NCBI GenBank assembly: GCA_945869465.1
Contig: CAMBPB010000003.1
Location: forward strand, 27,070-91,069
DNA: 64,000 nucleotides
DNA from: Prosthecobacter debontii
Lineage (GTDB): Bacteria; Verrucomicrobiota; Verrucomicrobiia; Verrucomicrobiales; Akkermansiaceae
Reading direction: 5' to 3'
Every line of letters begins with the position of its first letter. Position 1 is the stretch's first letter. A program made the position numbers and the translations under genes. Positions 26,058 to 34,824 of this stretch are shown one piece after another. Under the pieces are notes generated by a model, which had not been told where the DNA came from, did no database searches, and saw only the letters and a list, made by a program, of their open reading frames with translations.

Positions 26058-27383
26058 ATGAAATCCCCGGCCCGCTGGTTTTTTTCCCTGTTTGCCCTTG
26101 CGGCCATCGCGGGTGCGCTTCCGGTCCATGCGGAGGGAAAGCCGCACATCGTTTTCATTCTTGCCGACGACCTCGGGCTTGGCGATCTCGGTTGTTATGG
26201 CGGACGGCAGGCACCCACGCCGCGCCTCGACCAGCTCGCCAGGGAGGGCACGCGTTTCATGCAGTATTACAGCGCCTCGCCCGTCTGCTCGCCGTCGCGC
26301 ACCGGGTTGCTCACCGGCATGTTTCCGGCGCGCTGGAGCATCACCAATTACCTGCAAACCCGGAAGGGCAACCGCGCCAGCGAACAGGCGGACTTTCTTT
26401 CGCTGCAGGCTCCGTCGCTCGCGCGCCAGCTCAACGCCGCGGGTTACGCTACCGGCCACTTCGGCAAATGGCACCTCGGCGGCGGACGCGATGTGGACGA
26501 CGCACCGAAGTTCGCCGCCTATGGCTTTGATGAAAATGCCAGCACTTGGGAAAGCCCGGAGCCGCATCCGGACCTCGAGGCTCCACCTGCCAAAGTGAAA
26601 CGCTGGGAGCGCACCGCGTTCTTCGTGGACAAGACGCTCGATTTCCTCAAGCGCCACAAGGACCAGCCGTGTTTCGTGCAACTCTGGCCGGACGATGTCC
26701 ACACGCCGTGGGTGCCCAGTGGTCAGGCAAAACGCGGCGACACCGCGGAAAATTTCCACCCGGTGCTGCGCGAAATGGACCGCCAACTCGGCCGGCTCTT
26801 CGACGGCTTGCGCGACCTCGGCATCGAGGACAACACGCTCATCGTCTTCGCCAGCGACAACGGGGCCATGCCGACGTTTCAAGGCGCGCGATCCGCCGGC
26901 CTGCGCGGGGCCAAATGGAGCCTCTACGAAGGCGGCATCCGGATGCCCTTCATCGTCCGCTGGCCCGGCCACGTCCCTGCGGGAAAAACCGACGAATCCA
27001 CCGTGGTTGCCGCCGTGGATTTGTTTCCAAGCCTCTGCGCCATCGCCGGTGCCATTCCTCCCAAAGAGGTGGCGCTTGATGGCGAGGATCTGAGTGCGGC
27101 GTGGCTCGGCCGGGAAATGCTCCGCAAGCGTCCGCTCTTTTGGGAATACGGCCGCAACCCCACCGCCTTTCTCTATCCGGGCGGCCGCGATCGCAGCCCG
27201 AACGTCGCCATGCGTGATGGCCCGTGGAAATTACTGCTCAACGCCGATGGCAGCGGCCCCGAACTTTACGACCTGGCCAGCGACCGCACCGAGCAACACA
27301 ATCTCGCTGCCGAAAAACCCGCGCTCGCCAAGCGACTCACCGAAGCCGCCCTCCAATGGCGCGGCAGCCTGCCGAGATTGTGA
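26058..27383 (+). CDS. Secreted sulfatase (arylsulfatase type)
   Basis: A 441-residue exported sulfatase. The signal peptide is followed by HIVFILADDLGLGDLGCYG with the metal-binding Asp pair. The formylglycine site is SPVCSPSRTGLLTG (C-x-P-S-R), so a maturation enzyme is needed for activity. GHFGKWHLGGG carries conserved Lys and His, and VFASDNGAMP the late Asp-Asn metal ligands. Verrucomicrobial sulfatases usually act on sulfated polysaccharides; this substrate is unknown. Start at 26058 is chosen for its signal peptide over the frame opening at 26025. The FGE-like remnant at 49042 is too damaged to be its maturase. Confidence 0.9.
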   Translation: MKSPARWFFSLFALAAIAGALPVHAEGKPHIVFILADDLGLGDLGCYGGRQAPTPRLDQLAREGTRFMQYYSASPVCSPSRTGLLTGMFPARWSITNYLQTRKGNRASEQADFLSLQAPSLARQLNAAGYATGHFGKWHLGGGRDVDDAPKFAAYGFDENASTWESPEPHPDLEAPPAKVKRWERTAFFVDKTLDFLKRHKDQPCFVQLWPDDVHTPWVPSGQAKRGDTAENFHPVLREMDRQLGRLFDGLRDLGIEDNTLIVFASDNGAMPTFQGARSAGLRGAKWSLYEGGIRMPFIVRWPGHVPAGKTDESTVVAAVDLFPSLCAIAGAIPPKEVALDGEDLSAAWLGREMLRKRPLFWEYGRNPTAFLYPGGRDRSPNVAMRDGPWKLLLNADGSGPELYDLASDRTEQHNLAAEKPALAKRLTEAALQWRGSLPRL

Positions 27384-27555
27384 TACCGTCAGACATCCTG
27401 ATGCCGCCGCGGACGGCTCGGGGTTGATCGAAGGCAACGGCGTCGTGACTCCGCCAGGCGGGAGCACTGATGGGGATGGATTGCGGAGGGGTTGCGTTTG
27501 TTTGGGTGAATGGGGTCTGGCTCACCGTTCCCCATGCCCAAGCATTTTCCCCGCC

Positions 27556-28176
27556 TCAATCGATGATCTTGCGCATCGGGATCATGTGCGAATGCTCGAA
27601 GCCCTGTTTTTTGAAAAACTCCTGGGACTCGGCGCTCATGCGGTCGGTGAGCAAAGTGATGCGTTTGAAATTCTTCTGTTTGGCAAACTCCACGACGTAA
27701 TCGACGAGCCTCGCCCCGTAGCCCTGGCCGCGGTGGTCGGGGTGGATCACGACATCCTCCATCAGGATGACAAAGCCGCCGCGGGCGGTGGAAATGGTGA
27801 ACAACAGGTTCACCATCCCGAAGATCCGGTCCATGTTGCGCACCACGAAAATCCGCCCGCGGTTCGGTTGTTCGAGGATCAAACGCAGGCCGCGCTCCTG
27901 AAGCTCGGGATCTGGGGTGAAGTCCCCGGAATCGGAAAGCAGGTTCATCACCAGTTCCGTCAGGGCTGGCAAATCCTCAAGGGTGGCGGGCTCCACACGC
28001 GGCGGATCGTCCACCGCGCTGCGGGTCTCCTGTTTGGCTGGGCTCTTCACTGCGGGATGATTGGCATGATTTTTCTCAGGAGGCACGAATTTTCCCCCGC
28101 CCCCGGAAATTCCGTGGTCCACCCCCCGTTCACTCCAGCAAATCCGGACGGTTCCGACGCGTGCGTTCAAGGGCAT
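27556..28176 (-). CDS. GNAT-family N-acetyltransferase
   Basis: The conserved part (about residues 60-206) is a GNAT domain: VEPATLEDLPALTELV, IFVVRNMDRIFGMVNLL, then the acetyl-CoA loop VVIHPDHRGQGYGARLVDYV and the late SQEFFKKQGFE. The frame opens at 28176, overlapping the end of trmD by 47 bp, and its first 55 residues look non-conserved. A start at an internal GTG (for example before KSPAKQETRS) is likely, giving about 160 residues. Substrate is unknown; similar proteins acetylate small amines. Same strand as trmD and probably cotranscribed. Confidence 0.82.
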   Translation of the reverse strand: MPLNARVGTVRICWSERGVDHGISGGGGKFVPPEKNHANHPAVKSPAKQETRSAVDDPPRVEPATLEDLPALTELVMNLLSDSGDFTPDPELQERGLRLILEQPNRGRIFVVRNMDRIFGMVNLLFTISTARGGFVILMEDVVIHPDHRGQGYGARLVDYVVEFAKQKNFKRITLLTDRMSAESQEFFKKQGFEHSHMIPMRKIID

Positions 28177-28801
28177 TCAAATCTTTCCAGTCCTGGATTT
28201 TCCCGTGGTGGCCGGAGCTCAGCACTTCGGGCACGGTGAGTCCACGAAACTCGATCGGCCGGGTGTAAGCGGGTGCTTCCAGGCGCTTGGGATCGGAAAA
28301 CGACTCGTCCAGTGTCGAACGCGCGTCGCCGAGCGCCCCGGGCAACAGACGAATCACGGCGTCGCATAGCACCGCGGCCGCCAGCGCACCGTTGGTTAGA
28401 ATGTAGTCGCCGATGGAAATTTCCTCATGCACCAGCGCCTCGACGACCCGGTGGTCCACGCCTTCGTAGTGGCCGCAAAGGATCAGCAGGTGGGGGGCGG
28501 CAGCCAGCTCGCGGGCGACGGCCTGTTTGAAGGGTTGGCCCTGCGGCGTCATCAGAATCACCCGGGTTTCCGGCCCGCGCAAGGCCTCGACGGCGGCAAA
28601 CAGCGGCTCGGGTTTGAGCAACATTCCCTGACCTCCCCCGCACGGCGAGTCGTCCACCCGCCGGTGTTTGTCTTCCGACCAATCGCGCAATTGGTGGCCG
28701 ATCACCTCAACGATCCCGGCCGCCCGCGCACGCTGGATGATCGAGTCGCTCAGCGGCGCCAGGGCCACTTCGGGAAATAAGGTCACGATATCAATCCGCA
28801 T
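28130..28801 (-). CDS. trmD: tRNA (guanine-N1)-methyltransferase
   Basis: Methylates G37 of tRNAs next to the anticodon, preventing frameshifts. The 223-residue protein starts MRIDIVTLFPEV, has the SAM-binding knot region LLILCGHYEGVDHRVVE and ISIGDYILTNGALAA, and ends in the tRNA-binding PEVLSSGHHGKIQDWK. It is often next to rpsP and rplS in bacteria; here rpsP is 34 kb away in the window, so the usual operon is split. Confidence 0.95.
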   Translation of the reverse strand: MRIDIVTLFPEVALAPLSDSIIQRARAAGIVEVIGHQLRDWSEDKHRRVDDSPCGGGQGMLLKPEPLFAAVEALRGPETRVILMTPQGQPFKQAVARELAAAPHLLILCGHYEGVDHRVVEALVHEEISIGDYILTNGALAAAVLCDAVIRLLPGALGDARSTLDESFSDPKRLEAPAYTRPIEFRGLTVPEVLSSGHHGKIQDWKDLNALERTRRNRPDLLE

Positions 28802-28962
28802 GGGAAAACCCTAGCCGCTCGAAGCGCCTTGCCAACCGTCTTCGCACAGGACGGGAGCAAAAGGGTGCATGACAAAAAGCCAGCGAGCGGCGCAAAGCGC
28901 TCGCACCGAGGAAACCGCAATTTCCGGCTTTGCCCGGCCAGCGGATTTCTCCAGAAACCGGC

Positions 28963-30426
28963 ATGTCGATTTTTGAAAAAGCCCGCGAGCTTGCCGTAAT
29001 CCAATCGTCCGCCGCAGTGATCGGGTGGGATCAGGAAACCTATCTGCCGCCGGATGCGGTGGAGCACCGGGCCGCCCAGCTCGCCTGGCTTTCCTCCCAC
29101 GCTCACGAACTCGCCACTTCCGAGGCATGGAAACATGAGCTCGAAGCCGCCCAAGCCGCCAACCCCGGCGATGACCCGAAACTCACCGCCAACCTGCGCG
29201 AACTCCGCCGCGAATTCGATCGCGCCACCAAACTCCCGGTCGAACTCGTCGCCCGCGAATCCACCGCCTGCTCACTCGCCAAACACGCGTGGGCCGCCGC
29301 CCGCATTCGCTCGGATTTCGCCGCCTTCGCCCCGCATCTGGAAACCCTGCTCGGCATCGCCCGCGAAAAAGCCGATCTCTGGGGCTATTCTGGCGAACCC
29401 TACGACGCCCTGCTCGAAGGCTACGAACGCGGCACCTCGACCGCCGCCGTCGCGGAATTGCTCGACACCCTGCGCCCGGCACTCCGCGAAACCGCTGCCC
29501 GGGCTGTGGAAAAATCCGCCTCCCGCGCTCCCAGTCTGCCGCCCGGACCCTATCCGATCGCCGCGCAGCAACGCCTCAATGCCGAGATCGCCGAGTCCAT
29601 TGGCTTCGATTTTCGCGCCGGCCGCATCGACACCACCACCCACCCGTTCTGCACCACACTCGGGCCGCGCGATATTCGCATGACCACCCGTTACGACGAA
29701 TCGGATTTCACCTCCTCGCTCTTCGGCGTGCTGCACGAGGCCGGCCACGGCATGTATGAACAAGGTGTGCCCGGCGAGGATTTCGGGCTGCCCTCCGGGA
29801 CCACCGTTTCGCTGGGCATTCACGAATCGCAATCCCGCTTGTGGGAAAACCACGTCGGCCGCTCGCGTGCCCTATGGAACCGCTGGTATCCGAAAGCCCG
29901 GGAATATTTCCCCCAACTCGCGGAGTTTCCCCTCGAAAAGTTCCTGGCTTTCCTGTGGCGCGCCGAATTCTCGCCGATCCGCGTGGAGGCCGACGAAGCC
30001 ACCTACGATCTCCACATCATCCTCCGCTTCAGCCTCGAACGCCGCCTGCTCAATGGCAGCCTCGCCGTCGCCGACGTGCCCGCCGCATGGAACGAAAGTT
30101 TCCGCGAACTGTTCGGCTTCACTCCGGCAAACGATCGGGTCGGCTGCCTGCAGGACATCCATTGGTCGATGGGCGGGCTCGGTTATTTTTCCACCTACAC
30201 ACTCGGCAATATTAACGCGGCCCAGCTCTTCGCCGCCGCCCGCAGGGATCCCGCCATCGCCGCCGCCATCGATGCGGCCGATTACGCTCCGTTGCTCGCC
30301 TGGTTGCGCAAATCCGTCCACGCCCACGGCGCCACGCTCGATCCCGCCGATCTCTTGCAACAGGCCACCGGCAGCAGGCCATCGACCGCCGACTACCTCG
30401 CCCACCTCCGATCCCGATACCTCTAG
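28963..30426 (+). CDS. M32-family metallocarboxypeptidase (carboxypeptidase Taq type)
   Basis: Zinc carboxypeptidase with broad C-terminal specificity, cytoplasmic. The chosen start (MSIFEKARELAVIQSS) gives 487 residues, normal for the family. The zinc motif VLHEAGHGMYEQG has HEAGH at residues 258-262, and the third ligand Glu is in GIHESQSRLWENHVGRS. Other M32 signatures: VIGWDQETYLP, HPFCTTLGPRDIRMTTRYDE, and IRVEADEATYDLHIILR. It is divergent from trmD. Confidence 0.93.
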   Translation: MSIFEKARELAVIQSSAAVIGWDQETYLPPDAVEHRAAQLAWLSSHAHELATSEAWKHELEAAQAANPGDDPKLTANLRELRREFDRATKLPVELVARESTACSLAKHAWAAARIRSDFAAFAPHLETLLGIAREKADLWGYSGEPYDALLEGYERGTSTAAVAELLDTLRPALRETAARAVEKSASRAPSLPPGPYPIAAQQRLNAEIAESIGFDFRAGRIDTTTHPFCTTLGPRDIRMTTRYDESDFTSSLFGVLHEAGHGMYEQGVPGEDFGLPSGTTVSLGIHESQSRLWENHVGRSRALWNRWYPKAREYFPQLAEFPLEKFLAFLWRAEFSPIRVEADEATYDLHIILRFSLERRLLNGSLAVADVPAAWNESFRELFGFTPANDRVGCLQDIHWSMGGLGYFSTYTLGNINAAQLFAAARRDPAIAAAIDAADYAPLLAWLRKSVHAHGATLDPADLLQQATGSRPSTADYLAHLRSRYL

Positions 30427-30776
30427 CAGCCTTTCGGCCTTGGAAAAGCCCGGGCCACGATTCATTTTGCCTTTCGTCGTGAAAACCGCCGAGCTCATGG
30501 AGAGCGCCTGCCATCGCATCCTCCACGGCACGGCATCGCCACGGCGCCACTCGGCGGCTTTGACGGCGGTTCTCCAGCGTTCGGCCATTTGCCCGCCTTG
30601 GAGTTGGCCGGTTCCGCTTCCTTGAGCAATGGTTCTTTGATGAGATGAAAGGGATACGCATTGGATCGCTGCGACGAGTCTTGCAACCTCCAAACTCCGT
30701 CGGCCCCGAGCGCGAGACCACCTACAACGGCGGTCAGTCGCGGACGGCCACCTTCCCCAAAGGGCAGTAGACCGCA
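30427..30776. other. Intergenic stretch, no gene assigned
   Basis: This 350-bp stretch has short open frames in several phases on both strands. One minus frame (30495-30686) and one plus frame (through 30625) have compositions that could be decayed coding sequence, but I recognise no domain in them. I cannot assign a gene or RNA here. Confidence 0.4.
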
Positions 30777-30802
30777 CCCGGGATTCTACCGAGTATCCCG
30801 GG
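30777..30802 (+). promoter_or_regulatory. Hairpin just upstream of the NTF2-like gene
   Basis: cccggga (30777-30783) pairs with tcccggg (30796-30802) across a 12-nt loop. It ends 16 nt before the ATG at 30819, so it would sit in the 5' leader or act as an operator. Function is inferred from position only. Confidence 0.4.
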
Positions 30803-30818
30803 TTGAAAGCCATTTGCC

Positions 30819-31757
30819 ATGAAAACATCACTCATTTCACTGCTTACCGGGTTTACGCTGAGCGTATCCGCATGGTGTGACGAAGCGGCAGATGCCGCCA
30901 ACCTCGCAGCCCTGCAAAAATCTGCGGCGGCCTATGTCGAAGCCTTCAACAAGGGCGATGCCAAGGCCCTCGCCAAAACCTATCTACCCGACGGCGAAAT
31001 CACCCTCGCCAACGGCACGGTCATCGCCGGCAGGGAGGAAATCCAAGCCTTTTACGAGGACGAACTGGCAGGCGATGCCAAGTCCAGTGCCGCGATGGAG
31101 GCGGACTCCCTGCGTTTCATCACTCCCGGCGTCGCCCTAGAAAATGGCACCCTGCACATCACGGACGCCGAGGGGAAAGTCTCTTCTCATGACTACACGG
31201 CCGTCCAAGTGAAGCAAGAGGATGGTGCCTGGCTGACCGCCAGTGTGCGCGGCGAGGCCGCCGACAAAGCTCCGCCCGGCGACAAGATGAACGGGCTGGA
31301 CTGGATCATCGGCGATTGGATCATCCAGATGAATGACAGTGAAACCAAGCTCTCCTTCGAGTGGAGCAAGCTCGGTCCTTACATCGAAGGCTCTGCCAAT
31401 CTCGCCCGCATCGGCGGCACCTCCGATCAGGTGTCGATCCGCATCGGCTGGGATAACGCGCGGAAAGGCTTCGTTTCCTGGAGTTTCGACGGCAACGGCG
31501 GCTTCGTCAGATCCGATTGGAGCGCCAACGGCAACCTGAAATGGCTCATGCGCACCCAAGGCGTTACCGCTGAAGGTGAAGCCAACCAATACAACCAGGT
31601 TTGCGAAGTGGAGCCGTCCCGACAGAGTTTCAAATGGATTATACGCGACCACACCCTCGGTGATGAAATACAGGCGGAGCAGGCTCTAACAGCGGTCAGA
31701 CGGCCGCCCGCACCCAAAGGAATGAAACCCGGGACCGCTCCTTCAGCGACCGAATAA
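30819..31757 (+). CDS. Secreted NTF2/SnoaL-like domain protein
   Basis: A 312-residue exported protein. After the signal peptide (MKTSLISLLTGFTLSVSAWC) comes an NTF2-like fold: AALQKSAAAYVEAFNKGDAKALAKTYLPDGEI, then VIAGREEIQAFYEDEL, as in SnoaL-like and DUF4440 proteins. The second half (GLDWIIGDWIIQ, GSANLARIGGTSD, VRSDWSANGNLKWLMRTQGV) is a beta-rich region. Such proteins in PVC bacteria have no assigned reaction. Stop lies 73 bp before the next open frame. Confidence 0.75.
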   Translation: MKTSLISLLTGFTLSVSAWCDEAADAANLAALQKSAAAYVEAFNKGDAKALAKTYLPDGEITLANGTVIAGREEIQAFYEDELAGDAKSSAAMEADSLRFITPGVALENGTLHITDAEGKVSSHDYTAVQVKQEDGAWLTASVRGEAADKAPPGDKMNGLDWIIGDWIIQMNDSETKLSFEWSKLGPYIEGSANLARIGGTSDQVSIRIGWDNARKGFVSWSFDGNGGFVRSDWSANGNLKWLMRTQGVTAEGEANQYNQVCEVEPSRQSFKWIIRDHTLGDEIQAEQALTAVRRPPAPKGMKPGTAPSATE

Positions 31758-31830
31758 CCCCGAACCCACAACGAAAAAGCAAACGATTTATCAGATCTTA
31801 ACGAATGGCTTTATCTCCTGTAGTTTACAC

Positions 31831-33624
31831 GTGACCGAAGCGATTGCGCGCGGCGTTGGCGGTGGTGGTTCACGAGGCGGCGCTCGCGGTGGGGGTGGCG
31901 GTGGCGGCTACCGGAGTTCGTCTTCGAGTTCCCGCAGTTCCTCTAGCCGCAATCCCATGACCGGCTCTAGCGTGAGTCGGCCTGCAACGCGTCCATCCAC
32001 GGGTAGCAGCACTTCCCGACCTTCCACCGGCCCATCGCCCGGTAGCAGTGCCTCCCGTCCCTCGACACTGCCCGCAAGCAGACCCACGATCGGCGGCAGC
32101 GCAAGCCGTCCATCCACCAAGCCCGGCAATGTGAGCTATCCATCCACCAAGCCGATGCCGGGCGTTGGCAGTCGTCCGGGGGACCGTGGCCCGGGTGGTG
32201 TCGGTAGCGCGGGACGCCCCGGTGGTGCGGGCGGAGTGGGCGGAGTGGGCGGAGTGGGCGGAGTGGGTGGAGTGGGCGGAGTGGGCGGAGTGGGTGGTGC
32301 CGGACGCCCCGGTGGCGTCGGTGGCGTCGGTGGCGTCGGTGGTGTTGGCGGAGTCGGACGTCCGAGTGCCGGAGTCGGACGCCCGGGTGCAGGAGTTGGC
32401 GGTGTTGGGCGCCCCGGCGGAGTTGGTGGAGTTGGCGGAGTTGGGCGCCCCGGCGGAGTTGGCATCGGCGGAAACGTTGGCATCGGCGGCGGAGTGAGTG
32501 CTGTAGGAATCAGGAACGGCAGTATCAACAACGTTTACAACAACAACTGGTATGGTGGATCGCATCATGGCGGCTATTACGGCGGCTATTACGGTGGCCA
32601 CTATCACCATCATGGTGATGCCTGGGCATGGGCCTTGGTGGGTTGGACGCTGGGCGCGATGACCTATAGCTCCGGCTACACCACTTACACCAATCCATAC
32701 CCGACCACCGTGGTGGTGACATCCTCCGGCTCGACGGTGGCCTACGATCAGCCGATCACCGTAGTCGCCGAGCAAACCACGCCTAAAGATCCTGTGGCGA
32801 TGGATGCGGTGGCCCAAAAAGCCTCTTCCTTTGTTGCCGAATCCCAAGCGGCATTCAAGGCACAGAATTACCTCCTGGCTCTGGAAGCCGCAAACAAGGC
32901 CGTGGCGGAATTCCCGGGCGATGCCGCCGTGCATGAATACCGTGCCTTGGTTCTGTTTGTCCTTGGCAAATACTCCGATTCCGCCGGAGTGCTCAACCCA
33001 GTGCTCGCAGGCGGTCCCGGTTGGAACTGGACCACCATGGTCAAGCTATACGATTCACAGGAAACCTATACCTCGCAGCTGAGGAAGTTGGAGGATTACG
33101 TTGATTCCAAACCCAAGGCTGCGGACGGTCATTTCCTGCTAGGCTATCACTACATGGTTTGCGCGTATTCCGAAAAAGCCGCCGCGCACTTTAAAATGGC
33201 CTCGGAACTGCAACCGGCGGACACCGTCTCCAAACAACTTCAAAGCCTGTGTGAGGCTGCGGCGAAAGCTGCCAGCGGCGAAACCGGAGACGCGGAGGAA
33301 CCCGCCGCCAAACCAGAAACCGAAACCGTTCCCGTGCCATTGGAAAAACTCGGCGGCACCTGGGTGGCGGATAAGGGCAAGGCCGGAGTGATCACCCTGG
33401 CATTGCAGAATGACGGCAAGTTTGCGTGGAACTATGCCAAAGACGGCAAAGGCCAGGGCTTCGCCGGTGCCTACCGCATGAACGAGGAGGGTCTCCTGGT
33501 GTTGGATTCCGATGGCAACCAAATGGTCGCCTCCATCGCACTGCCCAAGGATAATCAAATGAAATTTGTCGCTGCCGGTGGGCCTCCCGGGGACCCTGGC
33601 CTCGAGTTCATCAAGAAGAAGTAG
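31831..33624 (+). CDS. Glycine-rich repeat protein with TPR-like domain; 5' end uncertain
   Basis: The frame codes for 597 residues from a GTG at 31831. It begins TEAIARGVGGGG, which looks like the end of a signal peptide, but no ATG or full signal sequence is found upstream in frame; an ATG at 31805 (MALSPVVYT) is in another phase and stops at once. Either the start is non-standard or there is a frameshift. Domains in order: Gly/Ser/Arg-rich stretch, Ser/Pro/Thr repeats, a GGV repeat block (about 125-220), a Tyr/His/Gly-rich membrane-like segment (about 245-285), TPR-like helices (about 330-470), and a C-terminal beta domain beginning LGGTWVADKGKAG. Probably a cell-surface protein. Confidence 0.7.
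   Translation: MTEAIARGVGGGGSRGGARGGGGGGGYRSSSSSSRSSSSRNPMTGSSVSRPATRPSTGSSTSRPSTGPSPGSSASRPSTLPASRPTIGGSASRPSTKPGNVSYPSTKPMPGVGSRPGDRGPGGVGSAGRPGGAGGVGGVGGVGGVGGVGGVGGVGGAGRPGGVGGVGGVGGVGGVGRPSAGVGRPGAGVGGVGRPGGVGGVGGVGRPGGVGIGGNVGIGGGVSAVGIRNGSINNVYNNNWYGGSHHGGYYGGYYGGHYHHHGDAWAWALVGWTLGAMTYSSGYTTYTNPYPTTVVVTSSGSTVAYDQPITVVAEQTTPKDPVAMDAVAQKASSFVAESQAAFKAQNYLLALEAANKAVAEFPGDAAVHEYRALVLFVLGKYSDSAGVLNPVLAGGPGWNWTTMVKLYDSQETYTSQLRKLEDYVDSKPKAADGHFLLGYHYMVCAYSEKAAAHFKMASELQPADTVSKQLQSLCEAAAKAASGETGDAEEPAAKPETETVPVPLEKLGGTWVADKGKAGVITLALQNDGKFAWNYAKDGKGQGFAGAYRMNEEGLLVLDSDGNQMVASIALPKDNQMKFVAAGGPPGDPGLEFIKKK
32231..32298 (+). repeat. 9-bp coding repeat (GGV units)
   Basis: About seven tandem copies of ggagtgggc or a one-base variant in frame with the glycine-rich gene, followed at about 32313-32345 by copies of ggcgtcggt. 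The period is 9, in codon register, unlike the intergenic 7-bp arrays. Confidence 0.85.
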
Positions 33625-33625
33625 C

Positions 33626-33727
33626 GTCCGCGTTGCGCGCTGCCTGCTGCTCGATATCCAACTGGAAGGCAGCTCCGGACTGGAACTGCGCACAAGATTT
33701 CCACAGTCAAGGATCCCACGCATTGCG
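33626..33727 (+). pseudogene. Response-regulator receiver domain fragment
   Basis: One plus frame reads CLLLDIQLEGSSGLELRTRF-PQSRIP, which matches the phosphoacceptor-Asp region of response-regulator receiver domains (consensus hhhLDh.LPGmSGLEh...hP). Nothing before or after it completes a domain. It lies in the 198-bp gap after the glycine-rich gene. I read it as a relic about 34 codons long. Confidence 0.45.
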
Positions 33728-33822
33728 ACGCGGTGGCGAGCATCAACCCGGATCTCACGCCGCGGACACTGGGCCAGCTGCGGACACCGGCTGCCGAAGC
33801 AAAAGTCCACACATCCCCAAGC

Positions 33823-34767
33823 TCATGACCGCGAGGCACGTTCCGCCGCCGCACTGCCGGCAGCCGCTGCACCGGCAGTGGCCGGGGCGAGTAGGCCGAT
33901 TGCCAACCCGGCGGTGAGACCGGCACCGAAGCCGAAGATGTGGCCGAGCACGTCGGTGTTTCCGCCGACCGCGCCGCCTCCCATCCAGCCTAGCAGGATG
34001 ATGCCGGCGATCACCGGTGCGGTGATTTTCGCCCACGGCAGGCGCATCCGGACGCGCAGCATGGAGGAGCAGCCGAGGCCTGATAGAATGCCGAGCGCCG
34101 CGAATACCGCGGTGGACGCGCCGATGGAAACGAACGATTCCGGCCAGGTCAGCGCCGCAGTCAGGGCGTTGCCGATGGTGCCGCAAAACAGGATCAGCGC
34201 CCAACCGCGCAGCGGGCCGATGGACCTCGCGACCAGGGTGCCGAAGAACAGTCCGCTGAGCAGGTTGCCGATGAGGTGGGAGGGATCGGCGTGGAGAAAC
34301 AAACCGGTGAAGGGCCGCCACCACTCGCCCTGGTCGATCAGCGCGGTGTTGGAGGAGGCCGCCCGCTCGACGAGCGTGGGATCGACGCCCTGCCGGAGGT
34401 AGGCCAGAATCAGTGTGATCATCCAGATTCCATAAACGCCCCAGCCCGCCGGAAAACGGAACCACTCGCGATCCGCGGAAGGGCAACGCACGGGTTTCTC
34501 CTGCTCGCTTGCGTAGGCACAGAGTTCCCGCTCGATGCCCGGCGCGGCTTCCGGTTCGGCGTGCAGGGTGAATCCGCCTGCGGGTTCCGTTGCGGTGACC
34601 CAGCAGGGCTCCCGCATCGCCAGGATCACCAGGCCATGTTCCTGTGCCTGTTCCAGAGTCGGGTATTTGCCGATCTCGACCAAGCCATCCCATTCGGAGG
34701 AGGTGTCTGCGTCCGTGTCAGTCATGGAGGCGTCGGGCGGCAGAGTTGCTGGCACATCCGCAACCAT
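33823..34767 (-). CDS. Rhomboid-family intramembrane serine protease
   Basis: A 314-residue protein. The N-terminal 100 residues are soluble, with a DUF2007-like feel (LVEIGKYPTLEQAQEHGLVILAM). Then come six or more TM segments with rhomboid signatures: WWRPFTGLFLHADPSHLIGNL, the catalytic GASTAVF with Ser218, and DVLGHIFGFGAGL with His276. It should cleave TM segments of membrane proteins. An alternative start at 34725 (MTDTDADTSS) would drop 14 residues. The C-terminal end is Ala-rich and basic. Confidence 0.88.
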   Translation of the reverse strand: MVADVPATLPPDASMTDTDADTSSEWDGLVEIGKYPTLEQAQEHGLVILAMREPCWVTATEPAGGFTLHAEPEAAPGIERELCAYASEQEKPVRCPSADREWFRFPAGWGVYGIWMITLILAYLRQGVDPTLVERAASSNTALIDQGEWWRPFTGLFLHADPSHLIGNLLSGLFFGTLVARSIGPLRGWALILFCGTIGNALTAALTWPESFVSIGASTAVFAALGILSGLGCSSMLRVRMRLPWAKITAPVIAGIILLGWMGGGAVGGNTDVLGHIFGFGAGLTAGLAIGLLAPATAGAAAAGSAAAERASRS

Positions 34768-34824
34768 TCACGGGTTCATCCGCGCGTCAACCGGCGGATG
34801 GGCGGTGAAGATTCGTGTGGGGCA

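Noticed and set aside
32231..32350. Tandem repeats considered as a CRISPR-like or heptad array
   Set aside because: Period is 9 bp, in codon register of the glycine-rich gene, with no spacers.
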